The position numbers and the translations under genes were made by a program. Below, in pieces: positions 11,484 through 22,112 of a DNA stretch of 64,000 bases. The notes under the pieces were generated by a model. The model had not been told where the DNA came from. It saw only the letters and a program-made list of their open reading frames with translations, and made no database searches. How positions within the stretch are numbered: position 1 is the stretch's first letter; every line of letters starts with the position of its first letter. Source of the DNA: Ischnura elegans (lineage: Eukaryota; Arthropoda; Insecta; Odonata; Coenagrionidae); NCBI RefSeq assembly GCF_921293095.1, contig NC_060246.1:12356001-12420000 (forward strand), in the 5' to 3' direction.

Positions 11484-11855
11484 GAGCGACACTTGGGCAA
11501 CGGACGTTCACCACATCACAACAGCAGGAAGGTAAACCATGGCTGGAGTCGAAGTGGTTCGGTGGCATTGAATGCAAACAAAAAATTCTCGCCCGTGGGT
11601 GGACATCGAGAGACGAGTACATTTGTGCTCGCGTGACACGATATACATACATCGAAAATACATCGCGTAGTTTGCGTTCCACGCAGAATTTCTGCACGCA
11701 CATTTTAGACTTATTGTTAGTCCCAGCGCTGTAGCTCGACATTACGTAAAGTTGCGGGCATAAAATGTGCAAAAAACGGACCAAAAACAGCCTGCTAGCA
11801 ATATGGGATACAAGCAGTGTCAAACAATTAATTCCTGCCTCCCCACTGCAATGGT

Positions 11856-12122
11856 CAGTGGCGTAGCCAGGAATTTTGTGCGGGGGGGTCCAAAACCAGG
11901 GGGAAAATTTTTTGAAAAACTGAGTACTAAGTAATGGGTGTTAAACTAATTTTAACACTTTTCATAGTCGATAAAACTTCATTTGTCAAAGAAAAAATTT
12001 TAAAATTCATGATAATTTAACATTTTGTTTTATTTTATGAAAGAAAATAATTGTGTTTTTATATTTCGGGGGGGAGGGGGGATGGGTACGGATCCCTCGA
12101 ACCCCCCCTGGCTGCGCCACTG
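11856..12122. mobile_element. hAT-type MITE, 267 bp
   Basis: The left end is CAGTGGCGTAGCCAGG and the right end its inverse with one mismatch in 16. The eight bases outside each end, GCAATGGT (11848-11855) and GCAGTGGT (12123-12130), agree at 7 of 8, the 8-bp duplication expected for hAT elements. No coding capacity. G-rich runs lie near both ends. A partial second copy is at 62465. Confidence 0.85.
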
Positions 12123-12184
12123 GCAGTGGTTCTCCTTAGCAAAACTCTAGCAAAAGAGAACCCTGTCACTGGCATGCCACCATT

Positions 12185-12655
12185 AATAGGGTGGATTCCT
12201 ATTATTTTTTTATTGGCTAAATCGAAAGATTATTACTCCTGGAGTACGCATTTTACGCACTTAGATTCTCAAATGACTATATCTATTTTTCGCGATTAAA
12301 TGAAAAGTGAAAATTTTCAAGCGCGCGAAAACGCAACGGCTAAGTATGAATGCTGGGAAAACCCCGTGTGACGTCATTCTGGTTCTCGCTGTCGCGGGGT
12401 AAGTTGACCTTGGGCCGAGGCTTTGAGCGCTGATACGATGCAGGCATAAATAGCAGGCCCGAATGGCAAGGGAAATGCATCGTATCAGCGCTCAAAGCCT
12501 GGGAGCAAAGGTGGGCTACCTAATTGACCCTTGCCATTCGTCTAAACCGGTATTTCTAAAACCAAATAATTTGTATATTATGAATAGTACACTAATGGTG
12601 GGTAACGAATCGCAATCAATACCTTTCGTTTTCTTTGATGAAGGAAACTTTCTAT
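12185..12655 (+). mobile_element. TIR repeat family R, copy 1
   Basis: Shares long stretches with 30400-31042: the AATAGGGTGG left end, AAATCGAAAGATTATTACTC, CAAGCGCGCGAAAACGC, ACCAAATAATTTGTATATTA and TTTGATGAAGGAAAC near the right end. The left terminus and, in copy 2, the right terminus (GGAAACTACGCTATT) are near-inverse, suggesting a TIR element. It includes a TGACGTCA octamer and a 25-bp perfect hairpin not shared by copy 2. Confidence 0.65.
12418..12500. repeat. 25-bp perfect hairpin with 33-nt loop
   Basis: Arms 12418-12442 (beginning AGGCTTTGAGCGCTGATACG) and 12476-12500 are exact reverse complements. The sister repeat at 30400 has a related left arm but no right arm, so the right arm arose by inverted duplication in this copy. 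Confidence 0.8.
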
Positions 12656-13129
12656 GTCCCCCAAAACCCCGGTGACCATTTCTCGCATTTGGCCCTTGGT
12701 TCTCGCGATTGGGTCATGATTCTCATGATTGGGCCATGCCAAGCAATAGGATAACTACCGGTGGCTCAGCACGGTCAATCTTGGTGAAGAGCACGCAGGT
12801 GGGCATTGGTGCTTTTTATAGTCCTTATATCCAATGTCATACTGAAAGTCAACTGTTCCTTAACAGGTAAAAAGAATGTGTTCGGGTAAGCGCGAAACGC
12901 AATTCGTGATTAATTCTCCCCGAATGAAGTTTCATCTCGCTGAAGTGGAGCTTATTTTACATCCTAAAAAATTGGCAGTTGGGCATAAAACAACAAACAT
13001 TTTGAATACCCACATGACCACTTTTTCTTAAAAATAAGTTTTTCCGTTTTTTAGCTAATTTTCCGGCTTTTTTGCGACAAATATCATTTTCGGATTCACA
13101 TTGTTCTGAATATTATTATAGTATTCTAC
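12656..13129. other. Nothing recognised
   Basis: AT-rich DNA with no supported gene or repeat. Confidence 0.4.
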
Positions 13130-13340
13130 CGATTAAGGTAGGTTTCCATGGAGTGTTCTAGAAGTGATCTGGGAGCCTCCCTTATTTCCTTCCAGCACTG
13201 CCTTCTTTAATTCACAGTAAGGCCTAATCCCTTTCAATCTATCTAAAAATCCTATTCTTTTCCTTCGCCTCCCTCGTTTTCCTAACACTCTACCCTCTAA
13301 CACCATTTTGAACGTACCCACCCCGCTAAGCACTCACTCA
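13130..13340 (-). pseudogene. RTE-type LINE, extreme C-terminal fragment
   Basis: The minus-strand frame reads FKMVLEGRVLGKRGRRRKRI followed by FLDRLKG and a short acidic/basic end, matching the GKRGRGRP-type tail at the end of RTE-like ORF2 proteins. It is a short 5'-truncated relic. Confidence 0.55.
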
Positions 13341-14253
13341 CTACACGAACACAAAATTTCGACGAAAAACAGGGTCCGCCATTTTGTATCGTATCGGCCA
13401 CAAATAGTACAACTGAGTCGTGAAAGTTGTCAAGAACTAACAATTATATACCACATAATAAACTTGTAAATTTTTGTTTCTATTGAATTACTACAGAAGG
13501 TGTGGTATTAGTTTTAACATGCTGAACTTAGAAAAAAATTCAATGAGGGCAATTTTAGCGAAATTTGTTCAAATTTGAGGCCAAGTAATTTGTTTATAAA
13601 AATTACCTATGAAAAAAGATTTTCGAGGTTTTGTCCAGCTTTTTTCGATTTCAGCTCACTACTGTGCGACGGGCCGTATTGAAATGGGAGCCGTGTATAC
13701 CATGACGCCGTACCGTCCACGGCGCGATTCGACTCGTCTGAAGACATCCATAGCTACCTACGGTTATTTAAAGGCACGGCGCGCCGTGCCGTCTGAAAGG
13801 GGCCAAGTTTCCAATTCCCGTCGTGTGTAGCCGAGCACGACACTCATTTTCAAACTGAAAGAACTCAAGAGGGGTGAGTGGCGAGGGACTGATCACCGTT
13901 TGGTCCCAAAATATTCGGCGCAAACCCAGTAGTGATGGAAAAACGTCTGTCAAAATAGATTTGTGGAAAAGTCGATTTTTAATAAAAATTGACGGTTTTT
14001 AATAAAAAACAGTTTGTACAAAAACATGGTCATTATACATTCGGAAAACAATTAAAATACACATTTGATATCTAGAAAAAATATTTCAAATAATCTTAAA
14101 GTACTTGCGTGAATTATTAGATGAAAAAATTGCAAATGCACGCATATTAAAGTTTTGTTACAACCATCTGAAACCATTCGACTTCACTAAAATTTTTGAG
14201 GAAGATGAACTGATTACGATGTTAAGGTATTAGTCCTGTTATTAGTCCCGATA
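13341..14253. other. Nothing recognised
   Basis: Contains a GC-richer patch at 13670-13830 with open frames on both strands but no motif that I can name. Confidence 0.4.
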
Positions 14254-14541
14254 TTAGTCCTGCCTTAGATCTGGCCTTAAGCGCCAGGCCGACCAAGAGT
14301 AACTGGGAGTTACACTTGGTCGACGTGGAACTGGCCTATGACATAAATTTCTTGCGTCTTGAAATCGTCTCCGAAGCCTGGAAATTAAACTTTGTGGCAC
14401 ATTCAAGGATACTGCGACTTCGGTGTGCGTCTGGCCAGCTTCCAGGCGGCCCTGCAAAACGGGGTCCAAATGGTGTCGTTGTACCGTTATGTTGTTACGT
14501 TCACTCCAGGGGGCTACACTATGCACACTGTAGCAGGGCAA
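14254..14541 (-). pseudogene. Tc1-like transposase, N-terminal fragment
   Basis: The minus-strand frame contains HLDPVLQGRLEAGQTHTEVA followed by SLNVPQSLISRLRRRFQD and RPVPRRPSV. This is the N-terminal paired-type DNA-binding helix-turn-helix of Tc1-family transposases, including the basic linker after it. The DDE catalytic part is missing, so the copy is truncated. No TIR was identified. Confidence 0.75.
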
Positions 14542-14879
14542 ACACGACTGAGGAAATATGGGGCACAGGCAATGGCTGTATTTATATTTCGGTTAAGCCG
14601 TTGGTAAAAGCAGTAAAAGCAGGGAATACTCCTTTCCTATATAGAGCGAACTCGTAAGGTTGGTAGATGTACAATGTGCTTCTTAGATTTGTGGTACAAA
14701 GCATGAGTTCTCTTTGTTTTCGCAACTTATTTCGATGTAATAATCCCAAAGTATATGCGATATTCGATGTTGCCGCATGCTCGGCTCTGTCTATCGAAGC
14801 TATTGTATTTAGGATTATACGAGGGAGGGGGGGGGGAATAACCGGACACATTTTTTAAAAATTCAAAATTAAATTTTTT

Positions 14880-15136
14880 GTCTTACAAACGTTAGTCACC
14901 TTCGAAGTACTCCCCATTTACACTGATATATTGGTGAAAACGTTCTTTCCACTATGCATCATAATAAACATCTTTGGTACTCGTCGTTTCCGATTAGATT
15001 CCAGCGCCGCATTAGATTTTCTTTTCACCTCTGTAATGTGACAAAAACATTTCCCTTTCACCACCATTTTCATCCGGTTGAACAAAAGGAACTCAAAATG
15101 TGCGAGAACTGGTGAGTAGGAAGCAGTATCATGCAA
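14880..15136 (-). pseudogene. Mariner transposase, C-terminal fragment
   Basis: Minus-strand text YSPVLAHFEFLLFNRMKMVV matches the YSPDLAPCDFFLFPKLK-type block near the end of mariner transposases, which includes the last catalytic aspartate; here that position reads E. The downstream text also fits. It pairs with the N-terminal fragment at 15330-15605, with the middle of the protein deleted. Confidence 0.7.
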
Positions 15137-15329
15137 TATTTTTTAAGAAAAACTCAATTCGCGGTAATCAGCAACACATGCCGCATTTGATCATGAGGCA
15201 ACAAGCGGGGGAGGGAGGGGGGGGGGAGAGGGGGGAATTAATTTCGCCGCGATTCGTCTCATTTGCTAATCTTCAGCTAAAATTCGCTGTAATGAACTCC
15301 ACAAATGACCAGACTGTTCAGCGAGTCCG

Positions 15330-15605
15330 TCAATAGGGTAAGAATATACAAGAATACACTAGGGTAAGAATTTGTTTTTCCACATCTTCATCAGTTCTGG
15401 ATATGGAAGGTCGTTCCGGGCGTTGAATGTCTTCGATCGACATGTTGCCACATTTGCATTGCAAATACCACTCGTGCACTTGAGTTATTATTAAAGCGTG
15501 TTCTTTATAAGCTGCAGACAACATAGTAATCGTGTCCGACTCAATTTTACCGAGCAGAGAGCAAAATTTCAACGCTGCACGACGTTCTCAAATATCAGCC
15601 ATTTC
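15330..15605 (-). pseudogene. Mariner transposase, N-terminal fragment
   Basis: From ATGGCTGAT near 15602 the minus strand reads a stop-broken start, then KFCSLLGKIESDTITMLSAA, then VHEWYLQC, then RPERPSISRTDEDVEK. These are the mariner helix-turn-helix domain and its linker (compare RPGRPSTSRTDENVEK in the family). The catalytic core is absent; the C-terminal block lies at 14880-15136. The copy is internally deleted and decayed. Confidence 0.8.
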
Positions 15606-16180
15606 AAAAATCGAATTTATTTTGATTTTTATATCAGAGAAGCTGTAGTCAAAAAAAGTACTTTTATCAGTCTGTCAAATATTAATGAACCCAATCAATA
15701 CATCAATTATTTTTTGTGCTTTCCTTCTAAGTGATTATGTGTTCAGGGACTCATAAAAAATACTCACAATATAAATAATTACAACTTTATTAATACTACC
15801 AACTTCTACACCCGAAAGGTAACAAACACAAAATAAGCAATTTAGGTCAACTCTAATATAGCTGATATTTGACGTGAAGTCGAACATGAATTCAACAGAC
15901 TATCCGAAAACTACCCTCAAGTGTCAGATGATCCGGGGTTTGAAATATCAACACAGAGAACATGCATACGTCAAAGAAGCAGAAGCAACGCGCCCGCAGA
16001 GAATCCAGGAGAATATTTATGGAGATCAATTTGCTACCTTTTTTTTATCATTTCATTTCAGAGATAGATTTAAGATAGACAGCAGAGGTTTCCGTGGAGG
16101 CCTTCCTCTTGAAGGCCTCATTCCCTCCAACCTATGAAGACTCGCGTTTCGTAAAAAATTGCTCTCAATCCTTATTTGAT
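15606..16180. other. DNA between two mariner start fragments
   Basis: No gene seen. The stretch is bracketed by the mariner start region at 15574-15614 and a short copy of it at 16181-16212. Confidence 0.4.
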
Positions 16181-16212
16181 GTTCTCAAATATCAGCCATT
16201 ACAAAAATCGAA
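16181..16212 (-). repeat. Second copy of the mariner start region
   Basis: GTTCTCAAATATCAGCCATT and the following bases repeat 15583-15614 with one mismatch. On the minus strand it again reads ATGGCTGATATTTGAGAAC, so it is a remnant of a second mariner or a partial duplication. Confidence 0.6.
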
Positions 16213-16731
16213 GAGGTATAAATCTCTTCGAATGTAAACTGTCACAGTGGCCCGCTGCAACCGTCTATATCCACGATGTTTCTCATACCGACTCAGAAAT
16301 CATGAAATAACATCCATCTAGTGGGAGAAGCCCAAAATATAATAGCGACGAGCGCAGCGATATCCTTCCTGCTATTTTTGGGTCCCCCATCTTACTTATG
16401 GTACTTATTTAATATCGTGAATACCTACATGATCGAAGGGAAAAATTAGGTAAATAGTACTCGGGGCGTTGCCGTTACTGGGAATTATAAAGAATAAAAA
16501 TCAAAAGTGAAAAAATTATAATCAGATGTCGTGCGTGAACATGGAAGTGAAGAGATGGAGCATGCGATGGACATGCAACTCTCGCTGGGTAAACAGAATG
16601 ACTTCACTGAAGAGTGTAATTTCTTTCAGTGATATCAGAGCAACAGGATGTGGTGTGGTCCAACAGGGGAGTCATTCTGTAGTAGCTAGAATATTGAAAA
16701 TTTATTTGGTGGGACTTTTAATTAGTTCCAT
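16213..16731. other. Nothing recognised
   Basis: No supported gene or repeat between the mariner remnant and the TIR element. Confidence 0.4.
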
Positions 16732-17165
16732 CCCCTATGAAAAAATTGTATAAACCTGTTTCAAAATTTTATACAATCTTATACATTGCCATGGCAATAG
16801 GTCTCTGGACAAAATTTTAATATCCATTCAAATACTAACTAAAAATCGTAAAATATAGTAAAATTGCCCTAAAGGCCACTTTAACGCACTTATTTTACAT
16901 ATTTTCTTAAGAATTTACAAAAGAAATGACCTAAACAGTTCCAAAAACACACCCACTTCAAAACGTAATTCCATTGGCCAGCCGGAAAGTGACGTCAGCT
17001 CATGCAATCGTGTGGGAAATTCAGTGGCGTAGCGCATTGTCACCAAATTTCTTGGTTTATTTAACGACTTTAAGCGAGGTTTTATTTCTTATATATCTTT
17101 CGGAGGTTTCATCGTAAAAAGCAAACGCCACGGAACCTAGTTTCACCAAGGCTGACACCGGAAAC

Positions 17166-17580
17166 TTGCCGAAAATTACAACGGCAGCAATGTTTACTTA
17201 CATAAGCAACAGAAATTGCTACATGCATGCTGAAAGCCGGGGAGTGAAGATGCATAGCTATGGAAATATAATATCACCGGCTCTTGTAAAATACATATTA
17301 GATGTGTTTATGAAATTTAACAATGAAATTACATTTATATTAGTGTCGGACGAGAAGATTACGCTGACCACGCCATATGTTTACATAGCCATTGGTTGCG
17401 TGCAAATTATGCACAATCAAAACGAATGTATCGTTCGAGCCCGTGTGTGCCCCGAGCACAACCTATTCTGTGGAGGCACGAGTTTTTGAGGAGGACGGTG
17501 AGGTGGAAGTTAACAGCCTTTCTTGCAATGATTGCATAGCTAGTTCTGAGAGCAGTTCAAGTATTATGTAAGTAGGGCTG
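17166..17580 (+). other. Exon-like stretch inside the 2.76 kb element
   Basis: A 107-residue frame (17166-17489) overlaps another plus-strand frame that runs after TTTACATAG and reads ACKLCTIKTNVSFEPVCAPS, then ARVFEEDGEVEVNSLSCNDC and a serine-rich end at TAT|GTAAGT. The second frame looks more like coding sequence and ends at a good splice donor. I do not recognise either product. Confidence 0.25.
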
Positions 17581-17689
17581 GGCAAAATTGTAATGCACAA
17601 TACCTGTGACTTGGGAGTTTGAAATCTAAAACAGTATTTGAAATACTTTTTGAAAAAAAAAAAAACATTTGTAAGCCGGCCGGTCGACG

Positions 17690-18030
17690 GCCGACAGGGG
17701 ATTCGGTAATATTTTTACACCTTCCCTAGGTATTTCGCTGGAATCCTCATTCCATGGACAGGTGAAACTTATTTCAGCTCCAAAAAATGTCCTCAAAAAG
17801 CAAACCACGGCATCACCTTATTCATTAATCTCCAGAATTTTCCCTACATAGTGAGCAACTGACTTTTTGCTGCTGAATCTAGCCAGAATCCAATCTCCAC
17901 TTTGAATGTTAGTCACCGATTTTTTAAGCTTTTTTGCTATCTTGTTTCAGGCATTAATACCATGTCATCTACATCCTCCTCGTCAGAAGACATGATATCC
18001 AATGCCCTATCATAATCAATCTACAAACTG
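17690..18030 (-). pseudogene. Transposon-associated gene, C-terminal exons
   Basis: Minus-strand text from about 17926 reads VTNIQSGDWILARFSSKKSV, then AHYVGKILEI, then CFLRTFFGAEISFTCPWNED and VKILPNPLS. A GDWxLVxF..KK...YVGxI..I start with a LP.P end is a C-terminal module I know from multicopy transposon-borne proteins of arthropods and cnidarians; its function is not known to me. Upstream, after TTTGTAG at 18021, another frame reads IDYDRALDIMSSDEEDVDDM. The two frames are out of register and one in-frame stop interrupts the module, so the gene is decayed or an intron was missed. Confidence 0.45.
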
Positions 18031-18136
18031 AAGTAAGCTATCTTTATCAGATAAATCTTCAAAATAAGAGTGAGAGGACTCTAATTAAAAGACCTAGTTT
18101 TATAAACTTCGGTATTTTGCAACATTTATTTAAGAA

Positions 18137-18204
18137 AGTTTAACGCAAGAACTGCCAGACAGAAACTAAAAGTTTAACGCAAGAACTGTTTGACAGAAAC
18201 TAAA
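18137..18204 (+). repeat. 34-bp tandem repeat, two units
   Basis: AGTTTAACGCAAGAACTG starts both 18137-18170 and 18171-18204, differing only at a few central bases. Confidence 0.85.
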
Positions 18205-18239
18205 AATTCAATCCATACTTCAACCCCGTAGCCTGGGGT

Positions 18240-18680
18240 ATGTGCGACAGGGGGTCGCACTTACCCCAGGTAACGGGGTCGCACTTGCCCCGGAAGGTAG
18301 GAATGAACGGTTACGACAGGGAAAGTGCGACCCCCCATCTAAACTAAATATAATGACCCGAGTTCCTAAATTTAAAGTAAAGCAAGGAAAGCCAATCCAT
18401 GAAGAAGAGAAAACAAGATATAGTTCTTACCTAACACCTCCGATGCGTTGATTCAGAGGGAACTGCGGTATAGCTTCTCCTCACAACCAACTACGGACGG
18501 GTATATTTGCCAAGCATGTGGAACGAGAAATTAAGGGATAAGTATTACAAAGTCGTTGGCTCTGGTTTCATAACAATGTGTGGAATATGTTGCACGACCG
18601 CCACCTGCTTCGAGAACGGAAATACGATTTACCTGAAGGGGGGTCGCACTTACCCCGCAGTCGCACTTACCCCACCTCAC
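18240..18680 (+). repeat. Cluster of GTCGCACTTACCCC words
   Basis: The word GTCGCACTTRCCCC occurs at about 18254, 18280, 18646 and 18663, with an inverted partial copy at about 18328. Between them, at 18340-18640, the DNA is ordinary. The word is partly self-complementary (GGGGT...ACCCC). Confidence 0.6.
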
Positions 18681-19492
18681 CTTATGGAAACTGAGAGATC
18701 TTAAAAAGTATTTAACCTGTTTTTGCTCGTAAGGATAGTTACAAATAGTACACGAGAAAGGTATGTTTTAAAAATATATATTTTATCTTTTAAAGTAAAA
18801 CTTCTCGAATGTTGCTCTACATGGTTGCATTAGCCTCCGCGAGGAATACAATTTTTTCAAAAAGTGTCGGACAGAGATCCCCTCGAAGTGGATAAAGCCA
18901 GCAAGTGAAAAACTTTCCACTGGTGAAGATGAGTAGGTATAGGATTGCGTCAAATCTGATAAACAATGCGTTAATATTAGAATTATTTTTTTTCATTCAT
19001 TCACATTCGTCGGCACTTTCTCATCCGAATCAATCTTCGTTCTACGTCTTGGGTGACCGTATGAAAATATTTATTTGGAGCATATCTAGTCGTATTTCTG
19101 CACTTAGGCACAATGCAGTACTTGAAGCTATACGCTGCGACATATCGAGGAATAACTACGACACGAAAAACACGGCGTAATAACCACAATATCTCCACTG
19201 TAAACTTCAATAATGTGCACGGTCAAGGTGGTTAAGAACAACACTATTGCATGAGCTGACGTCATTCAAGATGGCGGCGGTGCGAATTACGTTTTTCCTT
19301 GATGGCTTGTAAGACGTATTTTAAATGCTCATAATAAAAAAATAGATGACATTACAGGCATATTGTTATAAATTTTAGCTTAATAATTACACCTACTTTT
19401 CAGAAACGTCTTTACCTAAATAGGTGTTCAGAGACCTATTGTATAAATTGTATAAAATTTTGAAACAGGTTTATACAATTTTTTCATAGGGG

Positions 19493-20106
19493 ATATTTCC
19501 CTCGTCGCATCGTAAGAGGTGGTCCTTTGTTTTTCGAATACATCTTTATTGGTGGTATTCGGGCCAAGTTATCCAAAAAGTCTATCTCTGAGTAAACGCA
19601 AAGGATTTTTCAGTCATTTTTTTATAAAAAAGACTTTGGGTGCGGTATTCAACACAGTAATCAGAACGGATATATTTAACTCCAGAAAAGTGATAAAAAT
19701 GTTTCCGAGATAAAACATACTGATAAAACATAATATTCAATTTCAAAATACCCTATGTGCGAGAATTATGACAATATATGTTTGTTTGTAATGGTCCACA
19801 ATTATATTTAGTCCTCTTTGATTTCTTCCCGGCATCAAAGCTTCATAAACAGTTGAATTTGCGGGTAAAGCTTATTAAGTGATGAAAGTATATGCGTGTA
19901 TTATTTCATATTATAATTGAGGGAACTTGCATATATTTCAGATATAATCAACAGCCCCAAAATTATATAAAAATATATGTTTGCATACCTCGGTGAAAGG
20001 TTTTTATTATTTTATGACGTGGTTTGCGATATTTAATTCATCAAATTTCACGATAGTTTTCAAATACGAGTGAGAATCAAAAACGCCCGATGATTGGCTG
20101 GTAGAA
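19493..20106. other. Nothing recognised
   Basis: AT-rich DNA, no supported feature. Confidence 0.4.
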
Positions 20107-22112
20107 AAGTGACGTCATTATTCAGTACGAGGAGGCACGGTAGCACGACCATGGTAGAGGTTGCATACTTGAATACAAGCTACAGCGTGGTTATGATTCA
20201 TTTGTTGAAGTGCAGACGTTTAGGAGTTGTTAATTGTGACTGCAGGGCTTTTATTTGATCTATTTCTCCTTCATTGAAAGCGATAGATTGCGTGAAGATG
20301 AAGAAATATGCTTATTCTTAGGCTGATACTAGCAAGCTTCCTGTTACTGATTCCATCATGACATCAGAGTATTTTAGTGAAACTGTAGACTTCGTCAGCA
20401 CCGAAAGTCGATGCCGAGAAATGGAAAGGTAGCTGATGTGCATCTGAAATGTAATATAGTTCACAACAAAGTGAGACTTGCATGAATTATTGGCGAAAGC
20501 GTATACTCATGTGAAATGTGTAGTTTTTTGGCAGTCCGGTACAGAGTCTTATGGTGAACTTATTTTCCTCCTCGAAGCAGTCAATGATGATTTCAACTTA
20601 AAAATACTTTGCCTGGAAGGCGACAGGAAGCTCTTTAAGACTGGAATCTGAGCAAGCCAGACTATTAATTCCCTCAAGCACCCCATTTTCCCTATGGTGC
20701 ACATCAGTCCTACTTTATACAATGGCCTGACAACCTTTAAATGGATCCTTGGTTTTTCCTGACAACTAAAATAAAATGCTGAATGGAAATTGCTGATCCA
20801 CACATGTCTTCTGCTTCTTCCTCCACAGTTTCCAAATCAAGGGCCGCGGAGCATTTCTCTTGTGATTCAACTTTTTCTGAAAAGCAAGCAACGGGCGAAG
20901 AATAAAATCAAAGAACTTTACGATTCATTTTTTGTGACCACCTCTGGATTCCATTCTTTTTCCACCTACAACTTCTTTTATAATACGTCTCCGATCCATT
21001 CTCACATCAGCTGCCCTAGGTTTACCCGCCGCGGCAACATATGGCAATAATAGAGTCGATTAACATTCACAGATATCAATATTTTTATAGATTATGGATC
21101 ATAGAACAATTACACATAAATTTAAAAGTGTTTCTATCAGTTTTATTGTTCTTTCGGGGTTAATTATAGGGCAAGATACTGTTTAAATATTTTCATTAAT
21201 TTATTAAAAAATATGCGCTCTAAAAATACGAAAAAGCCATTTTATTAATCTACACTGATGTTTGTAAGTTACTGTGGAAGAAGAATGCTGTTGACGCAGT
21301 AGTTTTTCCTAGGTTGAGTTACAAAGTTCATGAAGTTGACAAAACGGTTAATTTTACGGTGCACGGAAACATTTATTGCACTGGTGTGTTTACATTTTTG
21401 AATTTTTAGCAAAAAATATAAATAAGAATTTAGGATAAATTTGTCTTTAAAATGAAGTATAATTCATTATTATAGCTTGCACTGAAGCCAAGATATATAA
21501 TTTGCAAAGTACAGCGGCACATCATTTTGACGCCGACAGTAGAAGAATACGATGTCTTCTTGGCTGGCACTCGAATGTATATGAGGAACAACGTTACTCT
21601 TTATTTTCATATTTTATTCCTTGATTTTAAACATCATGGAATTTTATATGTCCTTCCGTAACTGAAATTGAGCAAGTGCCATAAATAATTCCAGCCCTTC
21701 GCACCCATCGAGAAACAAGTATCTCGAAGTTTTTATTATACGGCAGTCGAATTATAGAAAAATTTCAGGTTCAAGTTATTCAGACGATGAAATATCGAAA
21801 TATTATTTACATAAACGTTATCTTCGCACACATAGCACACGGGTTTATCATTCCGTTTATTATACTCTTATTTTTTCGCAACGCTCATCCCGACGGACGG
21901 AATGCATCGAGGCTTTTCTTTTCATTTCTTCCGTGGGAATTCAGACGAAATTTTTTTCTGGGATGTTATTGCACAGAGGAACAATGCACCACTTGTAATT
22001 TTTCATTATTTCAGCCATGTTCTCCTTTAAACGCAACGTGGCTCTTCCAAACCTGTAGCAACGACGTTACTGGGCTTGGATCTTGGACTCCTACTGAATT
22101 ATGACGTCACGG
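20107..22112. repeat. Segment bounded by inverted GTGACGTCAT arms
   Basis: 20109-20131 (GTGACGTCATTATTCAGTAC, then GAG) and 22089-22111 are inverse to each other with two mismatches over 23 bp. The arms may be the inner ends of a decayed TIR element of about 2 kb. Sequence further out does not match. Confidence 0.35.
20322..20428 (+). CDS. Candidate coding exon
   Basis: After TGCTTATTCTTAG, 35 codons run open: ADTSKLPVTDSIMTSEYFSE, then TVDFVSTESRCREME, ending at AAAG|GTAGCT. Further exon-like frames follow after TTTTTTGGCAG at 20536 (ESYGELIFLLEAVNDDFNLK) and after CTTCTTCCTCCACAG at 20829 (SKSRAAEHFSCDSTFSEK). Exon phases do not join cleanly, so these may be alternative or decayed pieces. 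No family recognised. They lie inside the segment with inverted GTGACGTCAT arms and may be transposon cargo. Confidence 0.3.

Larger units (their letters stand above)
16732..19492. mobile_element. 2.76 kb TIR DNA transposon
   Basis: Both ends start CCCCTATGAAAAAATTGTAT in inverse orientation and stay identical for 46 bp, then share TACAAT and AATAGGTCTCTG after an indel. Further in, a 21-bp inverted match holds TGACGTCAGCTCATGCAAT (16990 and 19240-19264). The flanking bases share only AT, so the duplication is at most 2 bp and the superfamily is not fixed. A degraded gene lies inside on the minus strand. The stretch also holds a 34-bp tandem repeat and a cluster of GTCGCACTTACCCC words. Confidence 0.75.

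Noticed and set aside
11880-15240. G runs near 11880, 12065, 14820 and 15205 as G-quadruplex regulators
   Set aside because: Those near 11880 and 12065 are subterminal parts of a hAT MITE; the others are simple homopolymers without four regular tracts tied to a gene.
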